Source of the DNA: Negativicutes bacterium
GTDB taxonomy: Bacteria; Bacillota; Negativicutes; JAGPMH01
Direction of reading: 5' to 3'
NCBI GenBank assembly: GCA_018052945.1
Contig: JAGPMH010000008.1
Location: 1 to 52,901 of the forward strand
DNA: 52,901 nucleotides
The notes below the pieces were generated by a model. The model worked only from the letters and a program-made list of their open reading frames with translations, searched no databases and had not been told where the DNA came from. This document shows, in pieces, positions 30,286 through 40,094 of the stretch. A program made the translations under genes and the position numbers. Every line of letters starts with the position of its first letter. Position 1 is the stretch's first letter.

Positions 30286-31218
30286 CTACAGTCTATACTT
30301 AAGTGCAATTTCTTTGTATATTTCTTCCACTAAATCACTCTTATTTTCTGTTACATTATACCACTTTATATAAGACATTCTTCTAAACCAGGTTAATTGT
30401 CGTTTGGCAAAGTTTCTGGTCGCTTGCTTTATTTTATCAACAGCAAATTCTAATGAACAAATCCCTTCCAAATACCATACCAACTCTTTATAGCCAATCG
30501 CCTGCATCGCTTGACAATCTTTTTTTACACCATTATGTAATAACAATTTCACTTCATCCAGTAGACCATTTTCCATCATAATATCAACCCTGTTATTGAT
30601 TCTTTCATAAAGTTTAGCTCTATCCATATTTAAGCCAATCACAACTGCATCGTAAGCTAAAAGGTTATTAGAATTTAGTTCTTTATCTTGCGAAATATAT
30701 TCACCACCTTGATGAAAAACTTCCAACGCCCTAATAACTCTTCTTGTATCATTGATATGTAATCTTTGTGCTGACTCCGGGTCAACAGTTTCTAACATTT
30801 TATGCAGCTGTTCTTTGCCTTGCTCTTTAGCTATTTGTTCTAGCCTCAATCGATAATCTTCATTCGCGGAAGTTTTGTTGAAGTTGTAATTTTCCAGCAA
30901 CGCTTTAGTATAAAGACCGGTTCCACCGGCAATTACAGGAATTTTACCTCGGGCATTAATGTTATCAACAAGCTCCGCTGCCCTTTCTTTAAATTCAGTC
31001 ACACTAAAACTACTATTTGGCTCTAGCACATCGATCAAGTGATGCTTTATCCAAGCCTGTTCCGCCACCGATGGTTTGGCTGTCCCAATATCAAAACCCT
31101 TATAAATTAGCATCGAATCACCGGAAATAATTTCACTATTTAATTTTTTTGCCAAATCAATACTAAGTGCAGTTTTTCCGACTGCCGTTGGTCCTATTAT
31201 AACAATAACTTTATTCAT
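30286..31218 (-). CDS. miaA: tRNA dimethylallyltransferase MiaA
   Basis: A 310-residue enzyme that adds an isopentenyl group to A37 of tRNAs reading U-starting codons. The P-loop GPTAVGKT is at residues 8-15, followed by the conserved GDSMLIYKG and DIGTAKPS. The RQLTWFRR tRNA-binding segment is near the C terminus. The product is the substrate of MiaB, encoded at the head of the same run. It begins 4 bp after the methyltransferase gene; GGTGAAAAG lies upstream. Confidence 0.96.
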   Translation of the reverse strand: MNKVIVIIGPTAVGKTALSIDLAKKLNSEIISGDSMLIYKGFDIGTAKPSVAEQAWIKHHLIDVLEPNSSFSVTEFKERAAELVDNINARGKIPVIAGGTGLYTKALLENYNFNKTSANEDYRLRLEQIAKEQGKEQLHKMLETVDPESAQRLHINDTRRVIRALEVFHQGGEYISQDKELNSNNLLAYDAVVIGLNMDRAKLYERINNRVDIMMENGLLDEVKLLLHNGVKKDCQAMQAIGYKELVWYLEGICSLEFAVDKIKQATRNFAKRQLTWFRRMSYIKWYNVTENKSDLVEEIYKEIALKYRL

Positions 31219-31222
31219 CTTT

Positions 31223-32005
31223 TCACCCTTTATCTATTACCCCATAGCTAACACTGCTATATTTACCACCATAAATTTGTGAAATATTTAGCCGTTCAAA
31301 CTCCATACTATCTTTAGTTTCCTTTATAACAACTCTTTTTTTCGCAACTCGTAGTGCCTCTACTAATGCTTTACTTTGAAGTTGCTCCATATTAGCAATA
31401 GCTCGCATTGGTTTGAAGTTAGCACTATCTTGTATGGGCTTGCGAAACATCGGATCAAAATAAACTATATCAAAACTATTATCACCTTGGGCTTTTAAGT
31501 AATCTAAATAATGAAGATTAAAGCTTTCAATTCTTCTTAAACTATGATTTATTGCTATATTATCATGATTAAAATTAGCTAAGCCATATTTTGTTATTAA
31601 ATAAATTAATGTTGCACTTTCAAGCCCAACAACTTTACCATTTTCACCAACAATATAGCTGGCAACTGTCGCATCAGTCCCCAATCCTAGCGTACAATCA
31701 AGGACACTCATCTTTGGTTTTAAATCCATTGCTTCAACCATATGATCTTTTTGGTTACGGTTAAGATTTAAAATACGCAACTGTGCCATGTTCAAATGAA
31801 AAAACAAATCACCCTGGCTTGTATGAGCTTTTAGCCCATCTTTCGTGAAAATCAAAATATTATCGACATTATTGTCTTGTTTTAATCTTTCCAGTGATAA
31901 ATTATTTCGTGTAACAAATTTTTTATTAAGCTTTTGTGCTAAAGCTTGAGCCTGATAAATTAAATCTGTATTAACTTTTGTAATAGTTGTAATAATAAAC
32001 TGCAT
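31223..32005 (-). CDS. RsmJ-like class I SAM-dependent methyltransferase
   Basis: A 260-residue predicted methyltransferase. The SAM-binding motif I is VLDCTLGLGTDA; motif IV is YFDPMFRKP. This pair resembles RsmJ (YhiQ), the 16S rRNA G1516 N2-methyltransferase, and related Firmicutes proteins of unproved substrate. An N-terminal part (1-60) precedes the Rossmann fold. It lies 2 bp after mutL and 4 bp before miaA, suggesting RNA modification rather than DNA repair, but this is inference. Confidence 0.8.
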   Translation of the reverse strand: MQFIITTITKVNTDLIYQAQALAQKLNKKFVTRNNLSLERLKQDNNVDNILIFTKDGLKAHTSQGDLFFHLNMAQLRILNLNRNQKDHMVEAMDLKPKMSVLDCTLGLGTDATVASYIVGENGKVVGLESATLIYLITKYGLANFNHDNIAINHSLRRIESFNLHYLDYLKAQGDNSFDIVYFDPMFRKPIQDSANFKPMRAIANMEQLQSKALVEALRVAKKRVVIKETKDSMEFERLNISQIYGGKYSSVSYGVIDKG

Positions 32006-32007
32006 TA

Positions 32008-33825
32008 TTAAGTCCTTTTAAACATTTTAGCCAACTCATTACTGCTAAACTTGATAATCGAAGGTCGTCCATGCGGACAAGTATAAGGTAACATTGTATT
32101 ATTAAGCTCTTCAATAATAAAGTTCATTTGCATTAAACTAAGTTTGTCACCAGCTTTTATAGCTGCTTTACACGCAGTTATTTGTAGTGTCTGGTGACGC
32201 AATTCTTGTGGTGAAACATTATGCAGATTTTCTAAACTTTCCAAAATTTCTTTAATGATATTTTCCGCTTCCACAATCTGCACATCACTTGGCACTTCCA
32301 ATAATCTCATACTATTAGGACCGGCTTGCTCCATATTAAAACCCAATTTAAGAAAAACTTCCTTATTGTCATTAATGAACTCACATTCCTTTTCCGTTAA
32401 ATCCATAAAAATATGCATTAATAATTGCTGAGAAGGTATTTTATCAGTATTTTTTGCAAAACGATCATATAATATCCGCTCATGTGCTGCATGCTGATCA
32501 ATAATAAATAAACCACTGCCATCCGTAGCAATAATATAACAATTATCAACCTGACCAATGGCTGCAACAAATCTATTTTCCATCGTATTTTGCACTTGAT
32601 AATCATTCAGTCTATTTTCTTCAAGCACCGTATTAATTTTTTCTCTTAACACAGTCTGTTCTGTACTACAGTCATTATAATGATTATTCTGACTAAAATT
32701 TTCATAATCTTTATTAGCATAATAATTATTTTCAACCACTGGGATATCTTGATAAGATCTTTCAACAAAATTCAGCGGTGAATCATGAAATTTCGGTTTT
32801 AGGTCATGAATATTAGTGACAATTTCTTCAATTTCTTGCGGTTTTTTGATAGTATCAACAATAGCATGATAAACCGCTCTAAACAATCTTCCTTCATCAG
32901 CAAATTTCAATTCACTTTTTTGCGGATGAACATTAACATCAATATCAATATTAGGAATAGTTATTGCCAGCACCGCCAAGGGATAACCAGACTTTGGTAA
33001 CAAAGAGTGATAAGCATTATCTATTGCTTTGGCAATACTACGGCTATTAATAACCCTATTGTTAACAATAAACGTTTGCCATTGCCTACTACTTCTTAAT
33101 ACTGTTGGTTTTGATAAGAAACCTTTTATTGAAAACTCTTCAATCTTAGCATTAACTTCCAACAACTCAGCACTAACTTTACTACCATAGATATTTTTAA
33201 TTGTTTCAAATAAATTTCCTTGTCCCGGGGTCGCTATAACTAATTTGTTATTATTAATAAACCGAATAGCAATTTGCGGATGAGAAATTGCTAATTTAAC
33301 AACAATTTCGTTAATATTACTGCCTTCGCTACTTGGTGTTTTTAAGAATTTTTTACGAGCTGGAGTATTGTAAAACAAATCTTCAACCTTAACCGTAGTA
33401 CCGATATTGCCACCGGCTTCTGAAAAATCTGTAATAGTTCCTCCGCTAATTTCAATAATACTAGCAAAATCAGCTTCAGCTTGTCGGCTCAAAATTGAAA
33501 ACTTTGATACAGCAGCAATGGTCGCCAAGGCTTCACCACGAAACCCCAACGTTTCTATATTATTCAAATCTGCCGCTGTTCTTAATTTACTGGTAGCATG
33601 ACGTTGTACTGATAACTTCAAATCAGCTTTACTCATACCGCAGCCATTATCAGTTACCCTCATAAAGCTAATTCCACCAGCCATTATCTCTATTTCAATT
33701 TTAGTACTGCCTGCATCGATAGCATTTTCTACTAATTCTTTGATAACGGAAGATGGTCTATCGACCACTTCTCCGGCAGCAATTTTATTCGCTGTATTTT
33801 CATCTAAGATTTTAATTATATTCAT
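32008..33825 (-). CDS. mutL: DNA mismatch repair protein MutL
   Basis: A 605-residue MutL. The GHKL ATPase motifs are visible: ELVENAIDAGST, DNGCGM, and GFRGEAL with TTVKVEDLFYNTPARKKFL. A low-complexity Asn/Tyr-rich linker (about 345-400) joins the C-terminal domain. That domain has DQHAAHERILYD, close to the endonuclease motif DQHA-x2-E-x4-E but with Asp at the last position. It also has ACKAAIKAGD, CPHGRP and FKR. It is probably a nicking MutL, as expected in bacteria without MutH. It overlaps the mutS stop by 4 bp (ATGA), so the two are coupled. Confidence 0.96.
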   Translation of the reverse strand: MNIIKILDENTANKIAAGEVVDRPSSVIKELVENAIDAGSTKIEIEIMAGGISFMRVTDNGCGMSKADLKLSVQRHATSKLRTAADLNNIETLGFRGEALATIAAVSKFSILSRQAEADFASIIEISGGTITDFSEAGGNIGTTVKVEDLFYNTPARKKFLKTPSSEGSNINEIVVKLAISHPQIAIRFINNNKLVIATPGQGNLFETIKNIYGSKVSAELLEVNAKIEEFSIKGFLSKPTVLRSSRQWQTFIVNNRVINSRSIAKAIDNAYHSLLPKSGYPLAVLAITIPNIDIDVNVHPQKSELKFADEGRLFRAVYHAIVDTIKKPQEIEEIVTNIHDLKPKFHDSPLNFVERSYQDIPVVENNYYANKDYENFSQNNHYNDCSTEQTVLREKINTVLEENRLNDYQVQNTMENRFVAAIGQVDNCYIIATDGSGLFIIDQHAAHERILYDRFAKNTDKIPSQQLLMHIFMDLTEKECEFINDNKEVFLKLGFNMEQAGPNSMRLLEVPSDVQIVEAENIIKEILESLENLHNVSPQELRHQTLQITACKAAIKAGDKLSLMQMNFIIEELNNTMLPYTCPHGRPSIIKFSSNELAKMFKRT

Positions 33826-36407
33826 ATTTTACCAGCATCCTCTTTAGCTTGCTGTTGTAAGCGGTATAATTCATTCAACGCCTCTAATGGCGACATACTC
33901 ATCACATCTAAGGTTAATAATTGCTCAGAGATAGTATTAGTAAATAAAGATAACTCGCTACTATCTTCATTTCTAAGATTTGTTTTTCTAGCTGGTTCTG
34001 GTCCTAACTGATTTTTTTCTAATATATCCAGTATTTCATTGGCCCGATCTGTTATTTTTTTAGGCAAACCGGCCAATTTAGCAACATGAATACCATAACT
34101 CTTATCAGCTCCACCAAGAACGATTCGCCGTAAAAATACAATTTCACTACCGCGTTCCCTTACTGCGACCGAATAATTTTTAATGCAAGTATCATAACTG
34201 TCTAAGTCGGTCAATTCATGATAATGTGTCGCAAATAACGTTTTTGCGCCAATTTTACTCTTAATATATTCAATCACTGCTCTAGCAATACTCATACCAT
34301 CAAAAGTACTAGTACCCCTACCAATTTCGTCCAAAATTATCAAACTATTTTTAGTAGCATTTTTTAAAATTTGGGCAACTTCATTCATTTCTACCATAAA
34401 AGTGCTTTGACCGCTAGCTAAATCATCACTAGCACCAATTCTAGTAAAAATTGAATCAACAGGATTAATATAAGCTTCTCTTGCCGGAATAAAACTTCCC
34501 ACCTGTGCCATTAGAACTAATAACGCAACTTGTCTCATATAAGTTGATTTACCAGCCATATTAGGTCCTGTTATAATCATAATTTCACTATCATAATGAT
34601 TTAAGTCGGTATCATTTGGTACAAACAGTTCTTTTTGTAAAAGTTTTTCGACTAATGGGTGTCTTCCATCTTTAATAATAATTTCGCCGGTATTAGTCAA
34701 ATTAGGGCGCACATAATTATTTCTATTAGCAGCCTCACTTAAACTCATCAACACATCTATTTGTGCTATTTCTTGTGCTGTTTTTTGAATAGATACTAAA
34801 ACAGTTTTAATTTTATCTCTAATTTCACTAAACAGTTGATATTCAATGTTAACTATTTTTTCTTGTGCACCTAAAATCTTATTTTCAAAATCTTTTAGCT
34901 CTGGCGTAATATAGCGTTCAGCATTAGCTAAAGTTTGCTTTCTGATATAATGTTCTGGCACCGCCGCAGTATTAGAGTGTGTAACCTCAAGATAATAACC
35001 AAAAACTTTATTATAACCGATTTTAAGCGACTTTATCCCGGTTCTTTCTTTTTCACTTTGTTCCATCTCTGATAACATACTTTTGCTGTCACTTGAAATG
35101 GCTCTTAATTCATCCAGGTCTTTATTATAGTTTTCCTTTATTATATTACCATCTTTTAACGACAGGCCTGGATTATCAACAATGGCTTCTTCTAATAGCT
35201 CAACAACCGGCGTAAACAATTCTATGTTTTTGTTAATTTTTTGCAATAATCTTGATTTACTAGACAATAAATTATTTTTTACCCCCGGTAAATTAGCCAA
35301 CGAAGTTTTTAAGGCAACCAAATCTCTGGCATTAGCGGTATTAACTTCAATTCGTGTTAGCAATCTTTCAAAATCATAAATTTCTTTTAAGCTAGAGCCT
35401 ATTTCTTCGCGACAGGAAAAATCTTGAACAAGCTCTTCTACGGCTTCTTGTCTTTCAATAATTTTAGCAATATTAACCAACGGACTTTCTAGCCATTTTT
35501 TCAGCAATCTGCTCCCCATCGCAGTTTTGGTAAAATCAAGCACTGCTAATAAAGTATCCTTCTTGCTGCCATCTCGCAAGTTTCTCGTTATTTCCAAATT
35601 ACGCAAAGTAAAACTGTCAATTAACAAATTTTCTGAAACATCAATATAATTTAATACATTTAAATGTGCTAAATCATTTTTTAGTGTTTTATGTAAATAA
35701 TACACTAAATTACCAACGCCATTTTTACCACATTCTTCTCTTGGCATTTGTTCTATTGCAAAATGACTCTCTAATAATTTCATTAAATCATTCTGTGCCG
35801 GCACTATACTACAGCTACAATTATTTAGTTTTGTACTGATAAAAGTTTCAACTTCATCTTGATAACTAAAGCCCTCTACTATAACGACCTCAGCTGGCAT
35901 TAAGCGATATAGTTGATCAAATAACGCTTGTTGTATTCCTTGATAAACACTGTAAAAACATTCACCAGTGGAAATATCTGTACCACTTAAACAAAAAGCA
36001 TCATCTTTTTGATATAAAAGCACCAAGTAATTATTACTGTTATCAGTTAAGATACTTTCTCCTAAAACCGTTCCTGGCGTAATAATTTTTATAACTTCGC
36101 GCTTCACAATGCCTTTGCTTTGCGCAACATCTTCAACTTGTTCACAAATAGCAACCTTATAGCCTTTGGCAATCAATCTAGCAATATAGTTTTCCGCAGC
36201 ATGATATGGCACCCCGCACATTGGTATTTTGTTTTTGGCTCCACCATCACGACCAGTTAAAGTTATTTCAAGTTCTCTGGATGCAGTCTGTGCATCTTCA
36301 AAAAACATTTCATAAAAATCACCTAAACGAAAAAACAATATTTCATTTTGATGTTGTTCTTTTATTTGTAAATATTGATTAATCATTGGAGTATATTTAT
36401 TAGTCAT
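33822..36407 (-). CDS. mutS: DNA mismatch repair protein MutS
   Basis: An 861-residue MutS. The mismatch-wedge FYE (F31, E33) lies in GDFYEMF near the N terminus. The C-terminal ATPase has GPNMAGKST, the DEIGRGTSTFDG Walker B/ABC segment and the ATHYHEL switch. The extreme C terminus (SPLEALNELYRLQ) matches the usual tetramerisation/clamp-binding tail. GAGGTGA is six bases before the ATG. It recognises mispairs and recruits the coupled MutL. Confidence 0.97.
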   Translation of the reverse strand: MTNKYTPMINQYLQIKEQHQNEILFFRLGDFYEMFFEDAQTASRELEITLTGRDGGAKNKIPMCGVPYHAAENYIARLIAKGYKVAICEQVEDVAQSKGIVKREVIKIITPGTVLGESILTDNSNNYLVLLYQKDDAFCLSGTDISTGECFYSVYQGIQQALFDQLYRLMPAEVVIVEGFSYQDEVETFISTKLNNCSCSIVPAQNDLMKLLESHFAIEQMPREECGKNGVGNLVYYLHKTLKNDLAHLNVLNYIDVSENLLIDSFTLRNLEITRNLRDGSKKDTLLAVLDFTKTAMGSRLLKKWLESPLVNIAKIIERQEAVEELVQDFSCREEIGSSLKEIYDFERLLTRIEVNTANARDLVALKTSLANLPGVKNNLLSSKSRLLQKINKNIELFTPVVELLEEAIVDNPGLSLKDGNIIKENYNKDLDELRAISSDSKSMLSEMEQSEKERTGIKSLKIGYNKVFGYYLEVTHSNTAAVPEHYIRKQTLANAERYITPELKDFENKILGAQEKIVNIEYQLFSEIRDKIKTVLVSIQKTAQEIAQIDVLMSLSEAANRNNYVRPNLTNTGEIIIKDGRHPLVEKLLQKELFVPNDTDLNHYDSEIMIITGPNMAGKSTYMRQVALLVLMAQVGSFIPAREAYINPVDSIFTRIGASDDLASGQSTFMVEMNEVAQILKNATKNSLIILDEIGRGTSTFDGMSIARAVIEYIKSKIGAKTLFATHYHELTDLDSYDTCIKNYSVAVRERGSEIVFLRRIVLGGADKSYGIHVAKLAGLPKKITDRANEILDILEKNQLGPEPARKTNLRNEDSSELSLFTNTISEQLLTLDVMSMSPLEALNELYRLQQQAKEDAGKI

Positions 36408-36452
36408 AAATTCACCTCAGTCTTTTGACATTAGCACTCTTATTGTCACTCA

Positions 36453-37799
36453 CTAAATTAATTCACCATTAAGCACCCAAGTTTGTGCTTTGGTTATTTT
36501 GACATTGATTAAATCGCCGGTAGCTTCATCACCTTGTTTATCCCAAATAACTATTTTATTAGTTCTGGTTCTGCCGGTAAACCTAGTTTTATCAGACTTA
36601 CTAGGTCCTTCCACCATAACTTCAACAACTTTCCCCTCATAACTTTTATTAATATTTAAACTAATATCATTTTGTACTGCCATTAAAGCTTGTAAGCGTT
36701 TTTTCTTCTCACTTAACTCAACTTGGTTGAGCATCGTCGCAGCTGGAGTCCCTGACCGTTTTGAATATAAAAAAGTGTACGCCGCATCATATTTGATTGC
36801 TTTAATTAACTCTAACGTTTCGGCAAAGTGGTCTGGAGTCTCTCCAGGGAAACCCATAATTAAGTCAGTAGTTATCGACGCATTCGGCAATGCTGTTCTA
36901 ATTTTTTGTACCAATTCTTTATAATATTCAACAGTATAACCCCTGTTCATTTCCTTTAAGATCTCATTACAACCTGATTGAATTGGCAAATGAAAATGTT
37001 CACAAATTTTATTACTGTTTTTTATCGTTTCAATAACTTTATCATTCATATCACGGGGATGAGATGTCATATAACGAATTCTTTCAATTCCATCAACCTT
37101 ATCAATTTCAGCCAATAAATCTGCAAAATCAGCACCATTGTTATCTTTACCATAAGAGTTAACATTTTGACCTAGTAACGTTACTTCTTTGACTCCGGTT
37201 GCCGCTAATTGTTTTATTTCTTCAATAATATCAACTACCTCACGGCTACGCTCACGACCTCTAACATATGGCACAATACAATATGTACAAAAATTATTAC
37301 AACCATACATAATTGTAACCCAAGCCGATACTCCACCTTTGCGAGCCGTCGGTATGCTTGATGGCATTTCCTCGGCTGAATCAATTACTGCTAAAACTTG
37401 CTGTTTTGATTCCTCAACGTCCTTAACAACTTTTATTAACTGATGAACGTTATGGGTTCCTAAGATAAAATCGATATGTGGTGCTCGTTTAAATAATTTT
37501 TCTCTATTTTTTTGAGCCATACAACCAGTTACACCAACAATCAAATTAGGGTTATTGCTTTTTAGCCTCTTTAGTTCACCAATTTTCCCATAAATTTTAT
37601 TTTCAGCACTTTCTCTAACGCAGCAAGTATTAATAAAAATTAAATCTGCGCTTTCCATATCTTGACCTTCTTCATAGCCTAAACATCTTAATTGACCAGC
37701 TAAGCGCTCCGTATCATTTTCATTCATTTGGCAACCATATGTTATCGAAAAAAACTTTTTACTATCTATTTTATTTAAATTATTATTTGATTCTGTCAT
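36453..37799 (-). CDS. miaB: tRNA-2-methylthio-N6-dimethylallyladenosine synthase MiaB
   Basis: A 448-residue radical SAM methylthiotransferase that adds a methylthio group to i6A37 of tRNA. The N-terminal UPF0004 domain holds the auxiliary cluster cysteines (YGCQMNEND, NTCCVRESAE, GCMAQ). The radical SAM core has CNNFCTYC, and a TRAM domain closes the protein (about 375-440). ATG 37799 has GGAGG nine bases upstream, and that site overlaps an upstream in-frame ATG at 37814. It leads the miaB-mutS-mutL-methyltransferase-miaA-hfq unit. Its reaction yields 5'-deoxyadenosine and SAH, which the salvage cluster can recycle. Confidence 0.97.
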   Translation of the reverse strand: MTESNNNLNKIDSKKFFSITYGCQMNENDTERLAGQLRCLGYEEGQDMESADLIFINTCCVRESAENKIYGKIGELKRLKSNNPNLIVGVTGCMAQKNREKLFKRAPHIDFILGTHNVHQLIKVVKDVEESKQQVLAVIDSAEEMPSSIPTARKGGVSAWVTIMYGCNNFCTYCIVPYVRGRERSREVVDIIEEIKQLAATGVKEVTLLGQNVNSYGKDNNGADFADLLAEIDKVDGIERIRYMTSHPRDMNDKVIETIKNSNKICEHFHLPIQSGCNEILKEMNRGYTVEYYKELVQKIRTALPNASITTDLIMGFPGETPDHFAETLELIKAIKYDAAYTFLYSKRSGTPAATMLNQVELSEKKKRLQALMAVQNDISLNINKSYEGKVVEVMVEGPSKSDKTRFTGRTRTNKIVIWDKQGDEATGDLINVKITKAQTWVLNGELI

Positions 37800-37837
37800 G
37801 AATTGTTCCTCCATAAAAATTCAATAAATTAAATTTT

Positions 37838-37846
37838 ATTATATCA
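37838..37846 (-). promoter_or_regulatory. Extended -10 promoter of miaB
   Basis: Minus strand TGATATAAT, a consensus -10 with TG one base upstream, 39 bp before the miaB ATG. No strong -35 is visible. Confidence 0.5.
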
Positions 37847-37902
37847 TATTAAACATATTTACATACAGTAAATTATGAAATAGACTATCTTTTACTCTAA
37901 CA

Positions 37903-37940
37903 CAAAAAAAGATAAACCCGAACAAAATTTGTTCGAGTTT
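37903..37940 (-). terminator. Terminator of the DUF3870 gene
   Basis: Minus-strand stem AAACTCGAACAAA/TTTGTTCGGGTTT with one wobble pair (37914-37926 with 37928-37940), followed by ATCTTTTTTT. It ends the PHP/P-loop/DUF3870 unit. Confidence 0.8.
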
Positions 37941-37961
37941 TAAAGTTAAGACTGTCTAATT

Positions 37962-38300
37962 TTAAATTTCTTCAACAACCTCATATTCTGCCATAAAATT
38001 ACGATATTTATCGTAAATTAATTTAATAGCAGTAATAATCGCTCGTTTAGCTCCACCTTGATAAATTCGGTCAACAATTTTACCGAGAATTTCAGGTCCC
38101 TCATTAATGTTATGCCCGGTCAGAGCTCTTGCAATATGCCTACTGGCTAAATCTGTCGCTAAAGTACAATCAGCATCAACTATTTGGCCATTTTTCACAT
38201 CGATAATTAAAATTACACCAATGGTTCTATACATTTCTCCTACCGTTATTCCTGTCGGCAGTTTTGCATAACCGGAGAATAGAATTAAATTAGGATACAA
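37962..38300 (-). CDS. DUF3870 domain-containing protein
   Basis: A 112-residue soluble protein that I recognise as the DUF3870 type found in anaerobic Firmicutes; its function is unknown. The body alternates strands and helices (LILFSGYAKLP, VGVILIIDV-like segment, LTGHNINEGPE). I chose TTG 38300 as start: GGAGG lies seven bases before it, and this starts one base after the preceding stop. A TTG at 38321 would overlap the upstream gene and swallow the binding site. Tight coupling to the P-loop/Asp23-like protein implies a shared task. Confidence 0.7.
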   Translation of the reverse strand: MYPNLILFSGYAKLPTGITVGEMYRTIGVILIIDVKNGQIVDADCTLATDLASRHIARALTGHNINEGPEILGKIVDRIYQGGAKRAIITAIKLIYDKYRNFMAEYEVVEEI

Positions 38301-38301
38301 C

Positions 38302-39141
38302 TTACTTCCTCCGATCGTCAAAAATAAAGCTTTTTACTAATATATCTACTTTTTTCACATTCATCCCTGTCATATATTCTATTGCCGTTCTGATCTTTTC
38401 TTGTGTATTATATACTAATTCATTAAACGGCTCACCATAATACAGTATAACATCTAATTTTATATCAATTCCTTTTTCAGAATTATGTTCTGTATCGCGT
38501 CTAATTCTAACATGCTTAGTTTTAGCAATTCCATTATCAATTGCTACTTTATTGACTATCGCACTAATTGCATCGTCAGAAATTATTAATTTACCATAAT
38601 AGCTGAAGATTGGTCTAACAATTGATTTTTCTCCTAATTTGCGTCTAGTATTTTTTGATCGTTTAAAAAATATATCTAAGGGATCAATCAAATATCCGGA
38701 AAAGTGAGGTTTTAGCTCAATTGTCGGAACCGGAATAATGTGCTTCCCTTCTTTCAATCGACAATGTTGTGCTTTTTCAATCTCTGCTTGTGAAGCAATA
38801 TCTTCAATTCTAATAATTTTGCTAATAGCCGGTACTTTTAGTGCTTTAGCAATTTTATGAACCATGTTTTCCGAAGTTCCCAAAAGTAACAACCGATTTG
38901 GCTGTACTTTCAACAAGGCTTGGTGTACCTCCATCGCATGCTCATCTTCCATGAAAATTGCTCTTCGCACAGCTTGAATTCTACTAGCTTCTCTTTTTGC
39001 AGATTTTCCTGCAATAATTTTTGTACCCATTATTAAAATTCCATCATCAATTATTGCATCTACATTATAATCATGTGCGACAACTAATGCCCGATGGCTC
39101 TTTCCTGTGCCGCTAGGACCTACTAACGCTAATACTTCCAT
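38302..39141 (-). CDS. P-loop NTPase fused to an Asp23-like domain, function unknown
   Basis: A 279-residue protein. The N-terminal half is a P-loop NTPase with Walker A GPSGTGKS (residues 8-15), a basic segment AGKSAKREASR (44-54) and hydrophobic strand RLLLLGTS (83-90). The C-terminal part (about 178-272) starts GKLIISDDAISAIVNKVA and looks like an Asp23/alkaline-shock-type domain. No membrane segment is seen. I do not know a function. It ends one base before the DUF3870 start and lies 17 bp after the PHP gene, so the three probably form one unit. Confidence 0.7.
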   Translation of the reverse strand: MEVLALVGPSGTGKSHRALVVAHDYNVDAIIDDGILIMGTKIIAGKSAKREASRIQAVRRAIFMEDEHAMEVHQALLKVQPNRLLLLGTSENMVHKIAKALKVPAISKIIRIEDIASQAEIEKAQHCRLKEGKHIIPVPTIELKPHFSGYLIDPLDIFFKRSKNTRRKLGEKSIVRPIFSYYGKLIISDDAISAIVNKVAIDNGIAKTKHVRIRRDTEHNSEKGIDIKLDVILYYGEPFNELVYNTQEKIRTAIEYMTGMNVKKVDILVKSFIFDDRRK

Positions 39142-39157
39142 ATACCCCTCCGGTTAA

Positions 39158-39988
39158 CTAAGCCTTTTTTAAAGCTTGTAAAAACACTTCACTATAACCT
39201 TCCGCTAACGTAAACATCCCTAATTGTTGTGGATATCGTGTTGGAATGGCATGATAATCTGATCCACCAGTTATTAATAAGTTATTTTCTTGAGCAAGCT
39301 TTAAGTATTTACCAATCTCAGCTTGATTATGCTTCGGGTGAAAAACCTCTAACCCTTGAATGCCTCTATTAATACAATCTAGCACTAAATTATCATCACC
39401 AACCAGTCCAGGATGAGCTAATACCGCAATACCACCTGCTACTTTTATTAGCCTGATAATTTCATCACAAGATAATTTATAATGTGGAACATACCCTTTA
39501 CCATTTCTATTCAGCAACTCAGCAAATACATCACCAATTTTTTCAAAATACCCTGCTGCTACCAAGGCATTAGCAATATGCGACCGGCTAAGCGAATCTG
39601 CATGTTTACCACTTTCCATTACTTTTTCATAAGAAATATCAAAACCTAATGCTTTTAACTTTTCAACCATTTTTCTAACTCTTTGCTTACGGCCAACTAC
39701 AATATTAGCAAGTTCTGCTTGTAATTCTCTATTGTCAATATCAATGCCATAACCTAATATATGAATTTCATTAGATAATTGATCGGCACTAAATTCAATT
39801 CCCTGAATAATGTTTAAGTGCGGGTTATTCAATAAATTAAGTTCTCTTAAAATATGCAAGGCCTTTGTTGTATCATGGTCAGTAATCGCAATATTTTTCA
39901 AACCAACCTTAATAGCAGTTTCTATAACTTCAGTTGGCGACATTCGGCCATCTGATAAATTAGTATGAATATGTAAATCTGTACTCAT
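39158..39988 (-). CDS. PHP domain phosphoesterase (TrpH/YciV, RNase AM type)
   Basis: A 276-residue PHP-family metal-dependent phosphoesterase. Metal ligands are in DLHIHTNLSDG, ITDHDT, GIEFSA, LAHPGLV and GGSDYHA, the complete set of the trinuclear site. YciV relatives hydrolyse 3',5'-nucleoside bisphosphates and trim RNA 5' ends, which is the likely activity here. ATG 39988 follows AGGAAG; a TTG at 40009 would add seven residues. An extended -10 lies upstream. Confidence 0.88.
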   Translation of the reverse strand: MSTDLHIHTNLSDGRMSPTEVIETAIKVGLKNIAITDHDTTKALHILRELNLLNNPHLNIIQGIEFSADQLSNEIHILGYGIDIDNRELQAELANIVVGRKQRVRKMVEKLKALGFDISYEKVMESGKHADSLSRSHIANALVAAGYFEKIGDVFAELLNRNGKGYVPHYKLSCDEIIRLIKVAGGIAVLAHPGLVGDDNLVLDCINRGIQGLEVFHPKHNQAEIGKYLKLAQENNLLITGGSDYHAIPTRYPQQLGMFTLAEGYSEVFLQALKKA

Positions 39989-40022
39989 TTTCTTCTTCCT
40001 ATTCCCCAAAACCTTTTGTTAC

Positions 40023-40031
40023 ATTATAACA
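40023..40031 (-). promoter_or_regulatory. Extended -10 promoter of the PHP gene
   Basis: Minus strand TGTTATAAT, extended consensus -10, 35 bp before the PHP start and just after the spoVS terminator. The -35 is weak. Confidence 0.5.
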
Positions 40032-40051
40032 TATCTCTATACAAAAATTAT

Positions 40052-40088
40052 AAAAAAAAGAATCATCTCTATACCGAGACAATTCTTT
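40052..40088 (-). terminator. Terminator of spoVS
   Basis: Minus-strand stem GAATTGTCTC/GAGATGATTC with two wobble pairs around a short loop, followed by eight T (40052-40059). Confidence 0.8.
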
Positions 40089-40094
40089 AAATTT

